From Chaenocephalus aceratus (Eukaryota > Chordata > Actinopteri > Perciformes > Channichthyidae): DNA of 64,000 nt. Shown in pieces: positions 1 to 11,004 of this stretch (position 1 is its first letter; every line of letters begins with the position of its first letter). Both the position numbers and the translations under genes were made by a program. The stretch covers positions 5,892,513 through 5,956,512 of the forward strand of contig CM043807.1 of assembly GCA_023974075.1 (NCBI GenBank), written 5' to 3'. Under the pieces are notes generated by a model that was given only the letters and a program-made list of their open reading frames with translations, made no database searches and was not told the origin of the DNA.

Positions 1-420
1 GCGGGAGGGAGGGGGACACAGGGGGCCGGAGGGAGGGAGGAGACGGTCGTGGGGGGGGACAGAAGGCAACAGCAACTGATGGAGGGGGGCGGAGGGAGGG
101 CTGAATGGCCGGAGGAGGCCGTGGAGCGGGGAAGGAGGGCGAGTGCTGCAGGGCAGGATGGACGGGGGAGGCGATAAGGAAAGAGGGGTGGTGGGGGGGA
201 CAGGAGGACGGGAACACCACAGGGTGGACAGAGCGGCGGAGGCAACGAGGGGAAGGAGCGGGGAAGGAGTCAGAGGAACACAGCTGGTGATGGCGTTTGG
301 GGGAGAAAGGAGGAGAGGGGTAAAAGGTGGGAGACACGTGGTAAGGAGGGGGAATATGGAGGGAGGGAGTAACTGGGAATGAGGGGGAGATGGGGATGCA
401 GGGGGAGGCAGGAATGAGGT
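1..420. repeat. Purine-rich (GGA/GGGA) low-complexity tract
   Basis: Almost every base on the plus strand is G or A, in irregular GGGA/GGAGG units with G-runs. Open frames here are by-products of composition, rich in Gly, Arg and Glu, and resemble no protein family. Such a tract could form G-quadruplex or triplex DNA. Confidence 0.8.
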
Positions 421-1090
421 GTCTCCTTCTCGCAGGGACTTTCAGCATCCTCGGGTCGATCCGTCCATCCCACATGCTTCAGACTGTGACGAGCTAACTG
501 TGCTCACACTGTATAAGACTGTGAAGGATCCACTCTGACACTCTGCAATGATGCTAATTCAATTAATAAGCTCCCAGCTTTGAAGTCTTCCAGTTCAAAG
601 AAATCTGGGATGGCCTAGAATCTAAAAGAAGTCTAAATTAAACAAAAACAAATCAATTGAAATGATGAAATCCAGTCTTGTGGCTTCAAAGGCTTGAAAA
701 TCAAACATCAGGGTGCTAGTGTCAAGCTCCTAACGCAGACTACAATGACACCCACTGACAAAGAAATAGGAATGTGGTAGAACTAAACTAAAGGTTGATT
801 CACAAAACTCGCAACATTCTTAAAGAATCTAATTTGCAATGAAATCCTATCCGTCTGGCTGTGGTTAGCATCACAACTCAAATGAAGTGCGAGCAAAGGG
901 GGATAGACATGGGGGGGGGGGGGGATTGGCGTAAAGATGTAAAGACACAAAAAGATAAGAAAGGACAGGGGGAGAGAGGAGGAGAGAGGAGGAGAGAGAG
1001 AGGGAGTGAAAGCAGAGGGGAGGACGCAGCAGCGTATGCATCACTGCCTCTCTTTGGAGGAAACACGCAGAGGCCGACACACACAGCTAA
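421..1090. other. No gene seen; G-run and GGAGA tract at 910-1015
   Basis: AT-rich unique-looking DNA with no splice-bounded open frame that I recognise. A 14-base G-run (910-923) is followed by a GGAGA-rich stretch (966-1015). It lies on the 3' side of the ERC exons, so it is presumably ERC intron. Confidence 0.5.
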
Positions 1091-1107
1091 TGCACGGCCA
1101 GGAGCAC

Positions 1108-1213
1108 ACACACACACACCGATATGAAAGGGGAGTAGGGTGGCTTCAGGCTAGTATACTGAATGCTCAGAGCACACACACACATTCTCACACACACACA
1201 CACACACACACAC
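1108..1213. repeat. Interrupted (CA)n microsatellites
   Basis: Two or three CA blocks (about 1108-1119, 1172-1183 and 1191-1213) separated by unique sequence. Confidence 0.85.
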
Positions 1214-1215
1214 TT

Positions 1216-1770
1216 AGGTATTCCCTCATTTGGTTACCATGGCAGGGAGTGTTTTATTGAGGACCTATGCCTATGCTGTTGAGATTAGATCTATGTGCAA
1301 AAGGAGATGTAATTGTGAAATACTTCATTCTCATAGAGAAGTCTGACATGTTTCTGCTGCAGCTCAGCTCCATCTCACCAGGGGACCAGTATGCTATGAA
1401 AATAGCTGCAGGGAGTTACCAGGATGTGTCTGTTAATTAAAGGAATAGCAGTGTAGCAGGAAGTATGCAAGACGAATGCACAATAGACACTTCTACTGTA
1501 CATGTATTTCCCATGTAATGTAACTTAACGTATACTGAAACTATCCTCCAGATGTTGCATGTTCATTATCCTGCTTTTCTGAGGTGTCCTCTGCTTTGCA
1601 ACAAACATATTCGTTGTCAAATACTGTCCAAAAACAGGAACTCTGTCCAGCACTCTGATGCAATGTGAAGCAACATGGGCCAGAGCGTGTCACTGAGTAG
1701 GAATGCTATGTTTTAAACAACAACGTTTCTCAGTCATGTGCTGCCTGTGGTTCATTAGATGATGCATCAC
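1216..1770. other. No gene seen
   Basis: AT-rich intergenic or intronic sequence. Stops are frequent in all frames and no repeat family is recognised. Confidence 0.5.
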
Positions 1771-1776
1771 TTGCTC

Positions 1777-1862
1777 TCTGTGTGTGTGTGTGTGTGTGTG
1801 AGATTGTGTGTGTGTGTGTGTGTGTGCCTGCGTGCGTGCGTGTGTGTGTGTGTGTGTGTGTG
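1777..1862. repeat. (TG)n microsatellite, interrupted
   Basis: TG dinucleotide runs with an AGAT interruption and CGTG variants. Confidence 0.9.
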
Positions 1863-2350
1863 TCCTCCTCACAGGTGTGGCCCTTGGTGCTGTTGGTGCC
1901 AGTCATACAAAATGGTTAGTCTGAGAACAGTTGCTTTGCATACTTTTCAGTGCAGCAACAGTCTCTCACGATCCAATACAGATTGTTTGGTACCACTTTA
2001 CAATAAGACTAGCCTTATAAAGGATTCATAAAGGGTTTATAATTAGGTTATGAATTAGGTCATTAACACTTTATTTATCATTAAGAACCAGTTCTAACAT
2101 AGTTTTCATACATCAACACAGGCTCACTATTTGGCAAGATGACTAAGCCTTATATTGGCTACCTAGCGAGAATCAACTCAGTGAACAACAGACACCAAGG
2201 ATGCTGGCTGATGAAGAAGACGAAGTAAGTTAAGTAGCCAATATAAGACTTAGCAGTACCGATAAATGTGGGCTCACTATTTGGCAAGCAACGGGTCACA
2301 GTTGCCCTGTTTATCTCATAAATAAAAGCTTATTCATGATTTATAATGAT

Positions 2351-2380
2351 CGCTCTGATCGACACTCGTCGATCAGAGCG
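2351..2380 (+). repeat. Perfect 13-bp hairpin at the LINE 5' end
   Basis: Stem CGCTCTGATCGAC (2351-2363), loop ACTC, and perfect complement 2368-2380. It marks the start of the GC-rich LINE 5' UTR and could fold in RNA. Confidence 0.85.
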
Positions 2381-2499
2381 CATTTTCGCGAGCGGAGCAC
2401 ATTTTCTCATCCGCCTCACGGAGCGTGGAAAGTGAGGGGCAGGGCTGCCTCTCTTCCGTCGGTGTGGATAGGAGGTTTACCTGTGCACCTGTGCTGTTG

Positions 2500-2910
2500 T
2501 CGGGAGGTTTTTCCCGGGAAGTCGCGGAGAGACGGAGCGGCTGCACGTTGTTGTTTGGGCCCCCTTTTTCCACCTGCCCAGCTGTGCTGTGGCAGGGACC
2601 TGCCTCCACTTGTCGTGTGCTGCTGTCCTGGCGAGATTTTGCCCCGGGGGGCGTAACGGAGAGACCGGAGCGGCTTCGCGTTCGGGCTGCGGCCTGCTTT
2701 ACACCTGCTGTAGTTGAGGCCTGTATCCACCTGCTCCACCTGTCGTGCTCTACGGTGCCGAGGACGTTTTACCACGGGGATATCGCGGAGAGACCGGAGC
2801 GCCTCTACGCCTCGAGCTGGTCCTGCTTCGCCTATCCTGCTGTACTGAGGAGGTTCTGCACCGGGGATATCGCGAGGAGAACGGAGCGCCTCCACATTTC
2901 GGGCCTGCTT
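2500..2910 (+). repeat. Diverged tandem units in the LINE 5' UTR
   Basis: The core TCGCGGAGAGACCGGAGCG recurs with changes at about 2522, 2656, 2782 and 2868. Each copy is preceded by a CCCGGGGA/CCGGGGATATCG-like motif and followed by a CT-rich spacer. Spacing is about 130, 126 and 87 bases. Repeated promoter-like monomers occur in the 5' UTRs of several LINE families, so a promoter role is plausible but inferred. Long open frames over this segment are compositional. Confidence 0.7.
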
Positions 2911-3234
2911 GCACGCCTATCCGGATGCTCTGCTGGTCTGGGAAAATGGCCCATATCGGGATTCTGCTGTGCCTATTAACTGCTTTGGACTATGAGAAGA
3001 TCTCTAGTCATTCTGAGAAGTCTACTGGATTCAGGTCTGTTCTGCCACCTGCAGTGGGCATCCCCTGCAAAGGTTCGGATGTGTTGCTCAAACAATTACG
3101 GGTTGCCTTGTCACAGACAATCTGCTCGACAAAATATGTTTGTCTTTTTTATTTTCCTGCGATGATGGTTCTTCAGGACTGCTTCTTAAGCTCTAATCAC
3201 ACTCTCGCAGACTTTTCCGGTGATTCTAAATGAG

Positions 3235-4131
3235 ATGACAATGTATGTGTGTCATTTAAGAGGAAAAGATGCCTGTTTTTTGTTGTTGTTATTACTATCA
3301 GGAAATGTACAACCTAACCCTGGTCCGCCCAGTAGTAGTAGTCAGATCGCTACACCTGCTGATTTTAAAGCTAGGTCTGGGTTGGGTTTCATCCACTTGA
3401 ATGTGCGCAGTCTGTTAGGTAAACTAGATTTTGTCCGTATCTGGGCAAAATCGACTGACGCTGACGTCATTGTCTTATCTGAAACATGGCTAAATAAGTC
3501 TATTTTGGCCTCTGACATTGCCTTAAATGGTTTTAATGTGTATCGTACCGACCGGCCTAATAAAGGTGGTGGCGTTGCAATTTATGTTAAGAATAAGTTC
3601 AGTGTAACCACATTAGTTTCCAAATCGATCAGTAAGCAATTCGAATTTGTAGCCTTAAATATAGAAGTGGCAAAGGGTCAACAGGTCATGGTGGTGGGCT
3701 GCTACAGACCCCCCTCAGCTGTCAAAGACTCCTTGTCTTCACTAGCAAATCTTTTATCACAACTAGACTACAAGGAAATAGTGCTACTTGGAGATGTTAA
3801 CTGGGACTGGTTAACTGCAGTGTCAGAGGATTTTAAAAACCTTTGTATCTCATTGAATGTTACTCAGATTGTGGACAGTCCTACTCGCCCTAACATTAAG
3901 TCCCCTAATAAATCCTCCCTAATTGATCTCATTTTAACTAATGTTCCCCATAAATATTCATCTGTGGGAGTATTTGCAAATGATCTGAGCGATCACTGTG
4001 TTGTAGCCACAATTAGGGACACTAAGGTCCAAAAGGTTAAACCTCGCATTATCATCAAGAGAAACATAAAACATTTTGTGGAGCAGGGTTTTGTGCATGA
4101 TCTGTTTGAATCGATCTGTGTGCTGATGTAG
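3235..4131 (+). pseudogene. LINE ORF2, N-terminal part: 2A-like leader and AP endonuclease
   Basis: The frame opens upstream with GTG at 3220; the first ATG is 3235. A run of leucines is followed by GNVQPNPGP (3301-3327), resembling the 2A ribosome-skipping consensus (D-V/I-E-x-N-P-G-P) with two substitutions. The endonuclease/exonuclease/phosphatase fold follows, with the recognisable blocks HLNVRSL, ETWL, GGGVAIY, CYRPP, GDVNWDW and SDHCVV. In living elements this domain nicks the target DNA before reverse transcription. The frame ends at a stop at 4129-4131 just after a one-base shift near 4112; the adjacent frame continues smoothly into the reverse transcriptase part. Confidence 0.88.
3301..3327 (+). 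other. 2A-like motif (GNVQPNPGP)
   Basis: The C-terminal NPGP and the preceding Val match the core of 2A translational recoding peptides. The usual Asp and Glu are Asn and Gln here. 2A-like peptides near the N-terminus are established for AP-endonuclease-type non-LTR retrotransposons of animals. Whether this variant is active is unknown. Confidence 0.65.
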
Positions 4132-4163
4132 AAACCGCATGGTCTTATTTTTATCTTGGTTGT

Positions 4164-6212
4164 ATGGAGATCATTGATAGACATGCACCCCTGCGTACAT
4201 TTAGAGTGAAGGGACGAGACAATCCTTGGTTTTCTGCTGAGCTGTCTAGTCTCCTTCATGAGAGAAACAAGGCCTGGGCAAAGGCTAGGCAATCAGGCTC
4301 AGAGGTAGACTGGCTGTGTTTTAGGCAGCTAAGGAATAGCTTCACTTCAAATGTCAAAAGTGCAAAGTCGAAGTACTATTTGTCAGTTACCACAGAAAAC
4401 CTGAATAATCCTAGGAAATTTTGGAAAGCAATAAAATCGATATCAACCGGTGAGATCCGTAATGAGGTACCTCCGTGCCTCACCACAGCATCTGGCTCTA
4501 TATCGGACAGGGCCACTATGCTAAATTGCTTTAATGAGCATTTTGTGTCCTGTGGTTCTCTATTTGATTCTGTTTCTAACTCTGCTTCTGTGAACACTAC
4601 AGTCTGTGACTCTGAACAACGTGGTCTGGAAAACCCTTTCAGTTTTACCCCTTTTACTGTTGATGTTGTTCATGAAGCCTTATCTAAGCTAGATCCTAGG
4701 AAACCGGCCGGCCCGGACAACTTAGAACCTTTCTTTTTAAAGATGGCTGCAGATTTTATTGCTCCACCTCTTACTTCTCTTTTTAACCTCTCCCTCAGCA
4801 CAAATACAATTCCAAAAGTATGGAAGTCTGCTTATGTCTTGCCTTTACTGAAAGGAGGGGAGGCAACTATTTTAAATAACTATAGGCCAATCTCTAAATT
4901 GTCAGTTCTGGCTAAGGTTCTTGAACGCCTAGTGAGTGAACAGGTAAAGGAGTTTTTATGTATAAATGACATCCTGTCTAAACATCAGTCAGGATTCAGA
5001 AAGAAACACAGCACCATCACTGCGACAATGAAAGTGGTGAATGACATTACGAGTATTTTAGATAATAAGCAGAGTTGTGCAGCTCTGTTTATTGACCTTT
5101 CCAAAGCGTTTGACACCGTTGATCATCTCATCTTAAAGCAGAGGCTACTCAGTATCGGCATATCCAGCCATGCAGTGGGGTGGTTTGTGAACTACCTCTC
5201 TGAAAGGTCCCAATGTGTTCATTTTGATGGACTGTCTTCTGAGTGGTTAAACATTTCTAATGGTGTACCACAAGGTTCTGTTTTAGGACCACTTTTATTC
5301 TCCATATATATTAACAGCGTAGGTGAAAATGTGGATGAAGCTACTTTACATTTTTATGCGGATGATACTGTGATGTACTGTGCAGGTCCCTCCATTAAGG
5401 AGGCTGGTGTTAAATTACAGGCTGTTTTTAACATTATTCAGACTCAGCTCTCTGAATTAAAGCTTCTTTTAAATGTGGATAAAACCAAGGTAATGCTCTT
5501 TTCTAAAGCTAAAAAGACACCAGAGCCTGTTTTAGATATTGTAACTACGCAAGGAACAAAACTTGAAGTTGTTGCCTGTTACAAATACCTTGGTATCTGG
5601 CTTGATGATTGTCTCTCTTTTAAACTTCATGTCAATAACCTGCTAAAAAAACTGAGGGTTAGGCTAGGTTTATTTTTCAGAAACAAGTCCTGTTTCTCGC
5701 TTGAGGCCAGGAAAAGGCTAGTCACTGTGACCTTTTTACCTGTGCTGGACTATGGGGATCTGGTCTATATGAATGCACCTGCCAATTACCTGGTCAAGTT
5801 AGATGCTGCGTATCACAGCGCACTGAGATTTGTGACAAACTGTAAAGCATTAACCCATCACTGTACCCTGTATGCAAGGGCTGGTTTGCTTTCACTAGCT
5901 GTACGGAGGCTCAGTCACTGGTACATTTTTATATACAAAGCCATGTTAGGGAAACTTCCATCTTATATCTGCTCCCTGATCTCACGGGGAATTGTAAGTG
6001 GCTACTGCCTGAGATCGAATGCTGTGGTTTTATTAAATGTGCCAACTGCTAGGACTGTCTTAGGGAAGACAGCTTTTAGATGCGCAGCTCCGCTGTCTTG
6101 GAATAGTCTGCAAATTAAATGGAAACTGAACAATCTGGTTCCACTAAATGTTTTTAAAGCTCGGTTGGATGCTACTCAATCGGAAGCTATTGGTACCTGT
6201 TTATGTGGATAA
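4164..6212 (+). pseudogene. LINE ORF2, C-terminal part: reverse transcriptase
   Basis: An open frame of 682 codons continues the endonuclease segment after the frame shift. Reverse-transcriptase blocks are intact and in order: GFRKKHSTITA, FIDLSKAFDTVDH (catalytic Asp region), [17 protein letters not shown] and the catalytic FYADD box. A C-terminal region with WNSL closes the frame. This enzyme makes cDNA at the nicked target. The start at 4164 is only the first Met after the shift, not a true start. Length and block order match CR1/L2-type ORF2. The long uninterrupted frame argues for a recent insertion. Confidence 0.9.
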
Positions 6213-6434
6213 TTATGTAAATGATGCTGTATGATGTTCTATTTATGTTTTTATGTTTCATGTGGAACAGGTCTCCCTTGAAAAAGAGATCAATGATCTC
6301 AATGGGATTTTATCTGTATAAATAAAGGTTTGAAATGAAATGAAATAAGTGCTCACAACCTAATTAATAAATGAATTACAAATTCATAAACCCTTTATAA
6401 GGGTAGTCTTATTGTAAAGTGGTACCGATTTTTT

Positions 6435-6834
6435 ACTGATATACTTCTTACTTTATTTATCTCCTGTTTGGTAAATGAACTGCCAATCAAAAAAATTCTA
6501 TAATGAAAAAAAGCATTTTGTTACTGAAAAATGTAATGTCTAGCTTTAATCATGTGTTGTTCATTGACAACATCTGTCCACTAGAGGGCGATGCTGTATA
6601 AAACAACACACACACACTGATGAACCGAGAGTTAAAACAACTGACAGATTTAGGAAAAAAGGAAATGTTGTGCATTCATGTGTTGTTCCTGTGTTGTATT
6701 AAAACTGAATTATGATGAAGAGTGGGCTCCGCCTGGATCTGATGGTTTGTTCTTCACACACGGGAATGCTTGAATGCACTTTGTTTCCTCTTGGCCGGTC
6801 AAACACTGACACACAGACACAACCACACACACAC
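6435..6834. other. No gene seen; presumed ERC intron
   Basis: AT-rich sequence with a short CA run near 6605 and another just beyond the ERC exon donor. No coding signal. Confidence 0.5.
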
Positions 6835-7006
6835 CTCTCTGAGCTGTAGCATTTCCTTGTCTCTTTGCTCCAGCAGCCCCTCCAGTTGGTGGATGGTCAT
6901 CTCGGCATCGGCCAATCGCCTCGTCCGTTCATAGTCCTCCTCGGTTGCCCGTGATGACAGGCCTTTGCTCTGCAACATTTCCAGTAGCTTCTTTATGGAT
7001 TCATCC
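6835..7006 (-). CDS. erc1: ERC/ELKS family protein, internal coiled-coil exon (downstream of 7112-7368)
   Basis: Read on the minus strand, the acceptor TTCTGTCACAG precedes base 7006 and the donor GAG|GTGTGT follows base 6835. The first base completes an Arg codon split with the previous exon; 57 codons follow in frame. The peptide begins DESIKKLLEMLQSKGLS and continues with TEEDYERTRRLADAE, a stretch highly conserved in ERC1 and ERC2. ERC proteins are long coiled-coil scaffolds of the presynaptic active zone that bind RIM, Munc13, liprin-alpha, Bassoon and Rab6; ERC1 also acts in vesicle trafficking and at the cell cortex. Assignment to ERC1 rather than ERC2 rests mainly on the ninj2 gene in the same window. 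Later exons are not seen at lower coordinates. Confidence 0.88.
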
Positions 7007-7111
7007 CTGTGACAGAAGAAAAGAGTAGATGTAAAGTTACACTCTGCACGTTGGCAGCCTCAGACGTCAGAGAGGCCCCTGGAATCACGACGCAGTGATG
7101 TCACACTTCAC

Positions 7112-7368
7112 CTGGCAGTTAGTGTGTGTTTCTGTGTGTCTATCCTCAGCTCCATCTCCTCCACCGTCTTCCTCAGGAGGAAGAGCTCTTTCAGGTGACG
7201 CTCGTACTCGCCGTGGAGACGCAGGAAGTTCTCCTCTGTCATTTCATGAGGGGGGATGGGCTGGTTTCCCAGGTGACCGGACTCGGAGTAGTCGGACTGA
7301 AGGAGCTGGTTGAGGTCCCGCTGGATCCTGAGCTCATCCTGTAGAGCCTGGACGGTGCACTGGAAATG
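7112..7368 (-). CDS. erc1: ERC/ELKS family protein, internal coiled-coil exon
   Basis: The acceptor CTCTTCTGCAG lies just upstream of base 7368 and the donor CCAG|GTGAAG follows 7112, so the exon is 257 nt with its last codon (AG|G, Arg) split into the next exon. It encodes a polar, heptad-rich segment including QALQDELRIQRDLNQLL, MTEENFLRLH and KELFLLRKTVEEMELRI, the diagnostic N-terminal coiled-coil region of ERC1/ERC2. The linker between LLQ and MTEENF (around SESGHLGNQPIPPHE) is unlike the mammalian proteins and is the variable part of this exon. The large first coding exon that normally precedes it was not found between here and the candidate promoter near 25.2 kb. The gap at 9185-9284 is one place it could be. 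Confidence 0.9.
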
Positions 7369-7374
7369 CTGCAG

Positions 7375-8115
7375 AAGAGGAAGAAGACACATGTAGACTT
7401 AGAACTGTTGACAGGAGAGATTAAAAGAGTCAAATCTTATTATGGTTCGAAAAAACTGATATCCATTTTGCCATTGGAGAGATTACCACACGTAGTTAGA
7501 GGACTGGTCCCAAATAGCACCATACATGAAAGATGAATGGTTAAGTGTTATAACTATGGGCGTAAATATAACTGAATAACTATTCACACTTTAATTAGAT
7601 TTACTTCTATGAGGAACTTAGATTTTAGGGTGTTTAAACTTTGTTTTTAGTAACACAGCCAATCTTGAAGTTACGTAAAAATATCTACAAAGCCATTAAC
7701 GGAAATAAAAGTTCAATTTGGGAAAAAGGGAGCCCTATTATTTGATAATGCTTCAGTACATACCCTTGAATTAAGGTATTACAAAATAAAGTTGGTGTAC
7801 CCATAATGAACCTGTAAAGTCCCAGAAGGCCCTGATATTCTGAGCTACACTGTTAACTTCACTTGTCTGCAGTGATCCATAGGTCAATGTGTTTGTTTAG
7901 AACAATCATTGCGTTTTCTTGATTCGTACTTGGATTAACACACAGACCAATAACGTGTGAGTGACAGGCCGACTGAGGCAGCAAACAGTGTGTGTTTGTC
8001 ATATTTAGTGAGTGAGTGTGTGATAAAAGTGTGTTGGCAGGTACTGGACATGTTACTAACATTTTGATTTAGGGAAACAGGACAAGACTACCACTGAGTC
8101 AGACAGGAGGAGAGT
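7375..8115. other. No gene seen; presumed ERC intron
   Basis: AT-rich, no splice-bounded open frame or recognisable repeat. Confidence 0.5.
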
Positions 8116-8116
8116 T

Positions 8117-8259
<143 letters not shown>

Positions 8260-8805
8260 GTCACTCTGATGTCCCCAGGCTTTTTAAAAACTGCGTCACA
8301 CATAACCTGCACATCAGCCAGGTCATCACCACACGAGTCACTGACTATTCCCAGAGATAAAGAAATGAAAACAGGTAGCAAAGTGCTGGCAGAGAAGTGC
8401 TTCCTTGCTACTTCACTCATCAACATGACAGAAGGAGTAGAACAGAAAGGAAGAGGGAAGGCAACAGAGGAGTGTGGAGGCAGAGAAAAGAGTTCTTAGA
8501 TGTTAAGGAAGAAATGAGAGGAGAGACAAAAAGACACTGATCAAAGAAATACTTGATGCACATTCAAACAGGAGCAGGATCAAATGTAATTAGATAAAGC
8601 GACTGTGTTGCACGGCAACCAGAGTAATGCTTCCTCCTTTGCTCTGTTTATTTGTATCAATAGAGACCAATGTGCAGAATGTGGCATCAAACCATACAAT
8701 CCTTTCCTTTTCTTATTGTGTTTGTTTGAGTGGGTTTGTCTTGTGTCTAATGCAACAGCTCTGCCTGCATTAGCATGCACACATACATCATTATATACTG
8801 TGATC
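8260..8805. other. No gene seen
   Basis: Mixed-composition sequence with a purine-rich stretch at 8430-8530. No coding evidence. Confidence 0.5.
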
Positions 8806-8807
8806 TG

Positions 8808-8826
8808 ACACACACACACACACATG

Positions 8827-8906
<80 letters not shown>

Positions 8907-8973
8907 TAAATGTGTTGCTGAAGTTAAGCAAATACAATATGGACACACACACAGCTTCAAATAATTCAAGTTA

Positions 8974-9017
<44 letters not shown>

Positions 9018-9020
9018 GCA

Positions 9021-9052
<32 letters not shown>

Positions 9053-9079
9053 CACACACACGCACGCACACACACACAA

Positions 9080-9118
<39 letters not shown>
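8808..9118. repeat. (CA)n microsatellite cluster with (ACGC)n
   Basis: CA runs at about 8808-8904 and 8987-9118, the latter containing a (GCAC)n block at 9013-9042, separated by about 80 unique bases. Confidence 0.95.
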
Positions 9119-9120
<2 letters not shown>

Positions 9121-9184
9121 GGATGTGTCAGTACTCCCCCTAACACACACACTCAGCTGGAATGCGAGCTGATACATTCCAGAC

Positions 9185-9284
9185 NNNNNNNNNNNNNNNN
9201 NNNNNNNNNNNNNNNNNNNNNNNNNNNNNNNNNNNNNNNNNNNNNNNNNNNNNNNNNNNNNNNNNNNNNNNNNNNNNNNNNNNN
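9185..9284. other. Assembly gap, 100 N
   Basis: Exactly 100 undetermined bases. A round number usually denotes a gap of unknown size, so real sequence, possibly an exon, may be missing. Confidence 0.95.
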
Positions 9285-9621
9285 AAAATGGACATAATTT
9301 ATGAGCACTGGCTCTCACACGTTGCTGATAAATGCCTCAGAGTCTTCAGAAGTTCTGAAGCTCTAATTTCCCAGGTACCCTGAATTATCCGTCATGTGCT
9401 TTGCACAAATGTGTCCGCATGAACAACATTGCCGCATTTTAAACAGTGGAGAAAATGTCAGACTTTGTCGTCAGTGTGAAATGAAGACATTTTGGGTTCA
9501 AATACTCAAACATTAATATTATTAAGTGCAACCTTAGATGTTACTTCTGGTACCGTTATTGTTTCAGATAAGGAATGTACTTCATTCAGGCATGTGTGTA
9601 TCCTTAGAGACGGTGATGTCA

Positions 9622-10304
9622 ACATCAGGAAGATACGACCCAGAAAGCGACGCAGCTTCTGATCCAGGCTCTCGTCGCCTCACGCCTCATGCAGCGGCTC
9701 GTCTGGTCTTCAACCTTCCTAAATTCTCCCACACCACTCCGCTCCTCCGCTCCCTCCACTGGCTTCCAGGTAACTGCTAGAATCCACTTCAAGACACTGG
9801 TACTTGCGTACCATGCTGCGAATGGATCTGGCCCTTCCTACATCCAGGACATGGTTAAACTGTACACCCCAGCGCATGCTCTACGCTCTGCATCAACCAA
9901 ACGGACTCGCTGCACCCTCGCTGCGAAGGGGACCCAAGTTCCCATCAGCAAAAACACGTGGGTTTGCTATCCTGGCTCCAAGATGGTGGAATGAGCTCCC
10001 CATTGACATCAGGACAGCAGATAGCTTACACACCTTCCGGCGCAGACTGAAAACTCATCTCTTTCGACTCCACCTCGAGCGATAGAACTATTAACAAAGA
10101 ACTGCTAACAGAGCACTTATATACTAATACAGGACTGCCTTATCTAAAGCCAGTTGAGTAGCACTTGAAATGCTTGGCTCTATGAAACCTGATGTACTTA
10201 TATGATTCTGTTTTCTTCAAGGTTGTGTCTTCCTGGTCGAATGTACTTATTGTAAGTCGCTTTGGATAAAAGCGTCAGCTAAATGCAATGTAATGTAATG
10301 TAAT
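9622..10304 (+). mobile_element. 5'-truncated LINE fragment with 15-bp target duplication
   Basis: It contains a frameshifted reverse-transcriptase C-terminus (RRLTPHAAARLVFNLP, LHWLPV-like, RWWNELPIDIR, FRRRLKTHLF). The 3' end reads TAAGTCGCTTTGGATAAAAG followed by an (AATGT)n tail. It is bounded by the direct repeat GAGACGGTGATGTCA at 9607-9621 and 10305-10319, a textbook target-primed insertion. Other copies are at 13652-13748 and 39465-39828/50189-50285. Confidence 0.9.
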
Positions 10305-10319
10305 GAGACGGTGATGTCA

Positions 10320-10968
10320 CAGGGTCAGTGGACACATGACCCATTGAATGAACACACCACCTGATCCACACTCTCCCCTTACAAGATGAGCCAGGGAGCT
10401 AACCCGCTTCATAAATACTCAGCAGACTATACTAAATAAAGCTTCAGTTAGATGCTAACAAGAGTCAATGCCAATTTCCAAGATTGCACAATACAACATT
10501 GGCATTCAGATATCAAAACAATATGAATAAGCTTTACACGGATGTAGACATTTAAAACTAGTAGTTTGCTTGTACAGTATGGCAGAGATTCTTCACATCT
10601 CCTTTCAAGTACTGTAGTTTGTCTGAATATCTTTCCCTCAAAATGTAGCCACTTTAAATTGCTAACTACAATACTTAACATTTCATTTCAAGTATGATTT
10701 ACTGTGCAGTCCTTTGGTCGACCTCTTTTTATCTCCCTGTGCCCCTACTCTGGGCCCTGACCCAGACCTTTAACAGCAGAGCAGAAGTGTATCTCTCAAA
10801 CTGATGTTCTGTTAGCTACAGTTTTTTGGCCAGGGTGGCTGTTTCTGACAACCAGTCGGTTACAGCTACACACACTCAACTGCAAAGAGGGACCATCTGC
10901 TGTGTCTCCCTCAAGGCCAAAAACACACACCTGGATAGAAACAGGCCAGGACCCTGCCTCCAGCACTG

Positions 10969-11004
<36 letters not shown>

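Larger units (their letters stand above)
2330..6347 (+). mobile_element. Near full-length LINE (CR1/L2-type non-LTR retrotransposon)
   Basis: Parts in order: a 5' region with a perfect hairpin (2351-2380), a GC-rich 5' UTR holding four diverged repeat units, a short hydrophobic leader ending in an NPGP motif, an apurinic endonuclease domain, a reverse transcriptase, and an AATAAA-containing 3' end with a (TGAAA)n-like tail at about 6328-6347. The short tandem tail is typical of the CR1/L2 lineage. Coding sequence is interrupted by a single reading-frame shift near 4112, so the copy is dead but fairly young. The exact 5' end and target duplication could not be fixed. Confidence 0.85.
1989..6426. 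mobile_element. Small DNA transposon with terminal inverted repeats, hosting a LINE
   Basis: The ends are inverted copies of one sequence: GGTACCACTTTACAATAAG at 1989 and its reverse complement ending at 6426. The similarity continues inward into TTATAAAGG/TTCATAAA/TTAATTAGG-like motifs for about 80 bases. The flanks GATTGTTT (1981-1988) and GATTTTTT (6427-6434) differ at one base and fit an 8-bp target duplication, as in hAT elements. No transposase remains. The LINE at about 2330-6345 accounts for nearly all of the interior, so this was originally a MITE of a few hundred bases. The direct repeat GGCTCACTATTTGGCAAG (about 2121 and 2270) and an inverted repeat (about 2142-2162 versus 2232-2253) belong to its left half. 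Confidence 0.7.

Noticed and set aside
105..473. Overlapping Gly/Arg-rich open frames
   Set aside because: They follow from the purine-rich composition; both strands are open and no family pattern is present.
2336..3233. Long open frames in the GC-rich segment before the LINE ORF
   Set aside because: Several frames and both strands are open because of the tandem GC-rich units; residues match no ORF1 domain (no coiled coil, RRM or zinc knuckle).
7095..7344. Plus-strand frames opposite the ERC exon
   Set aside because: Antisense shadows of the ERC coiled-coil exon.
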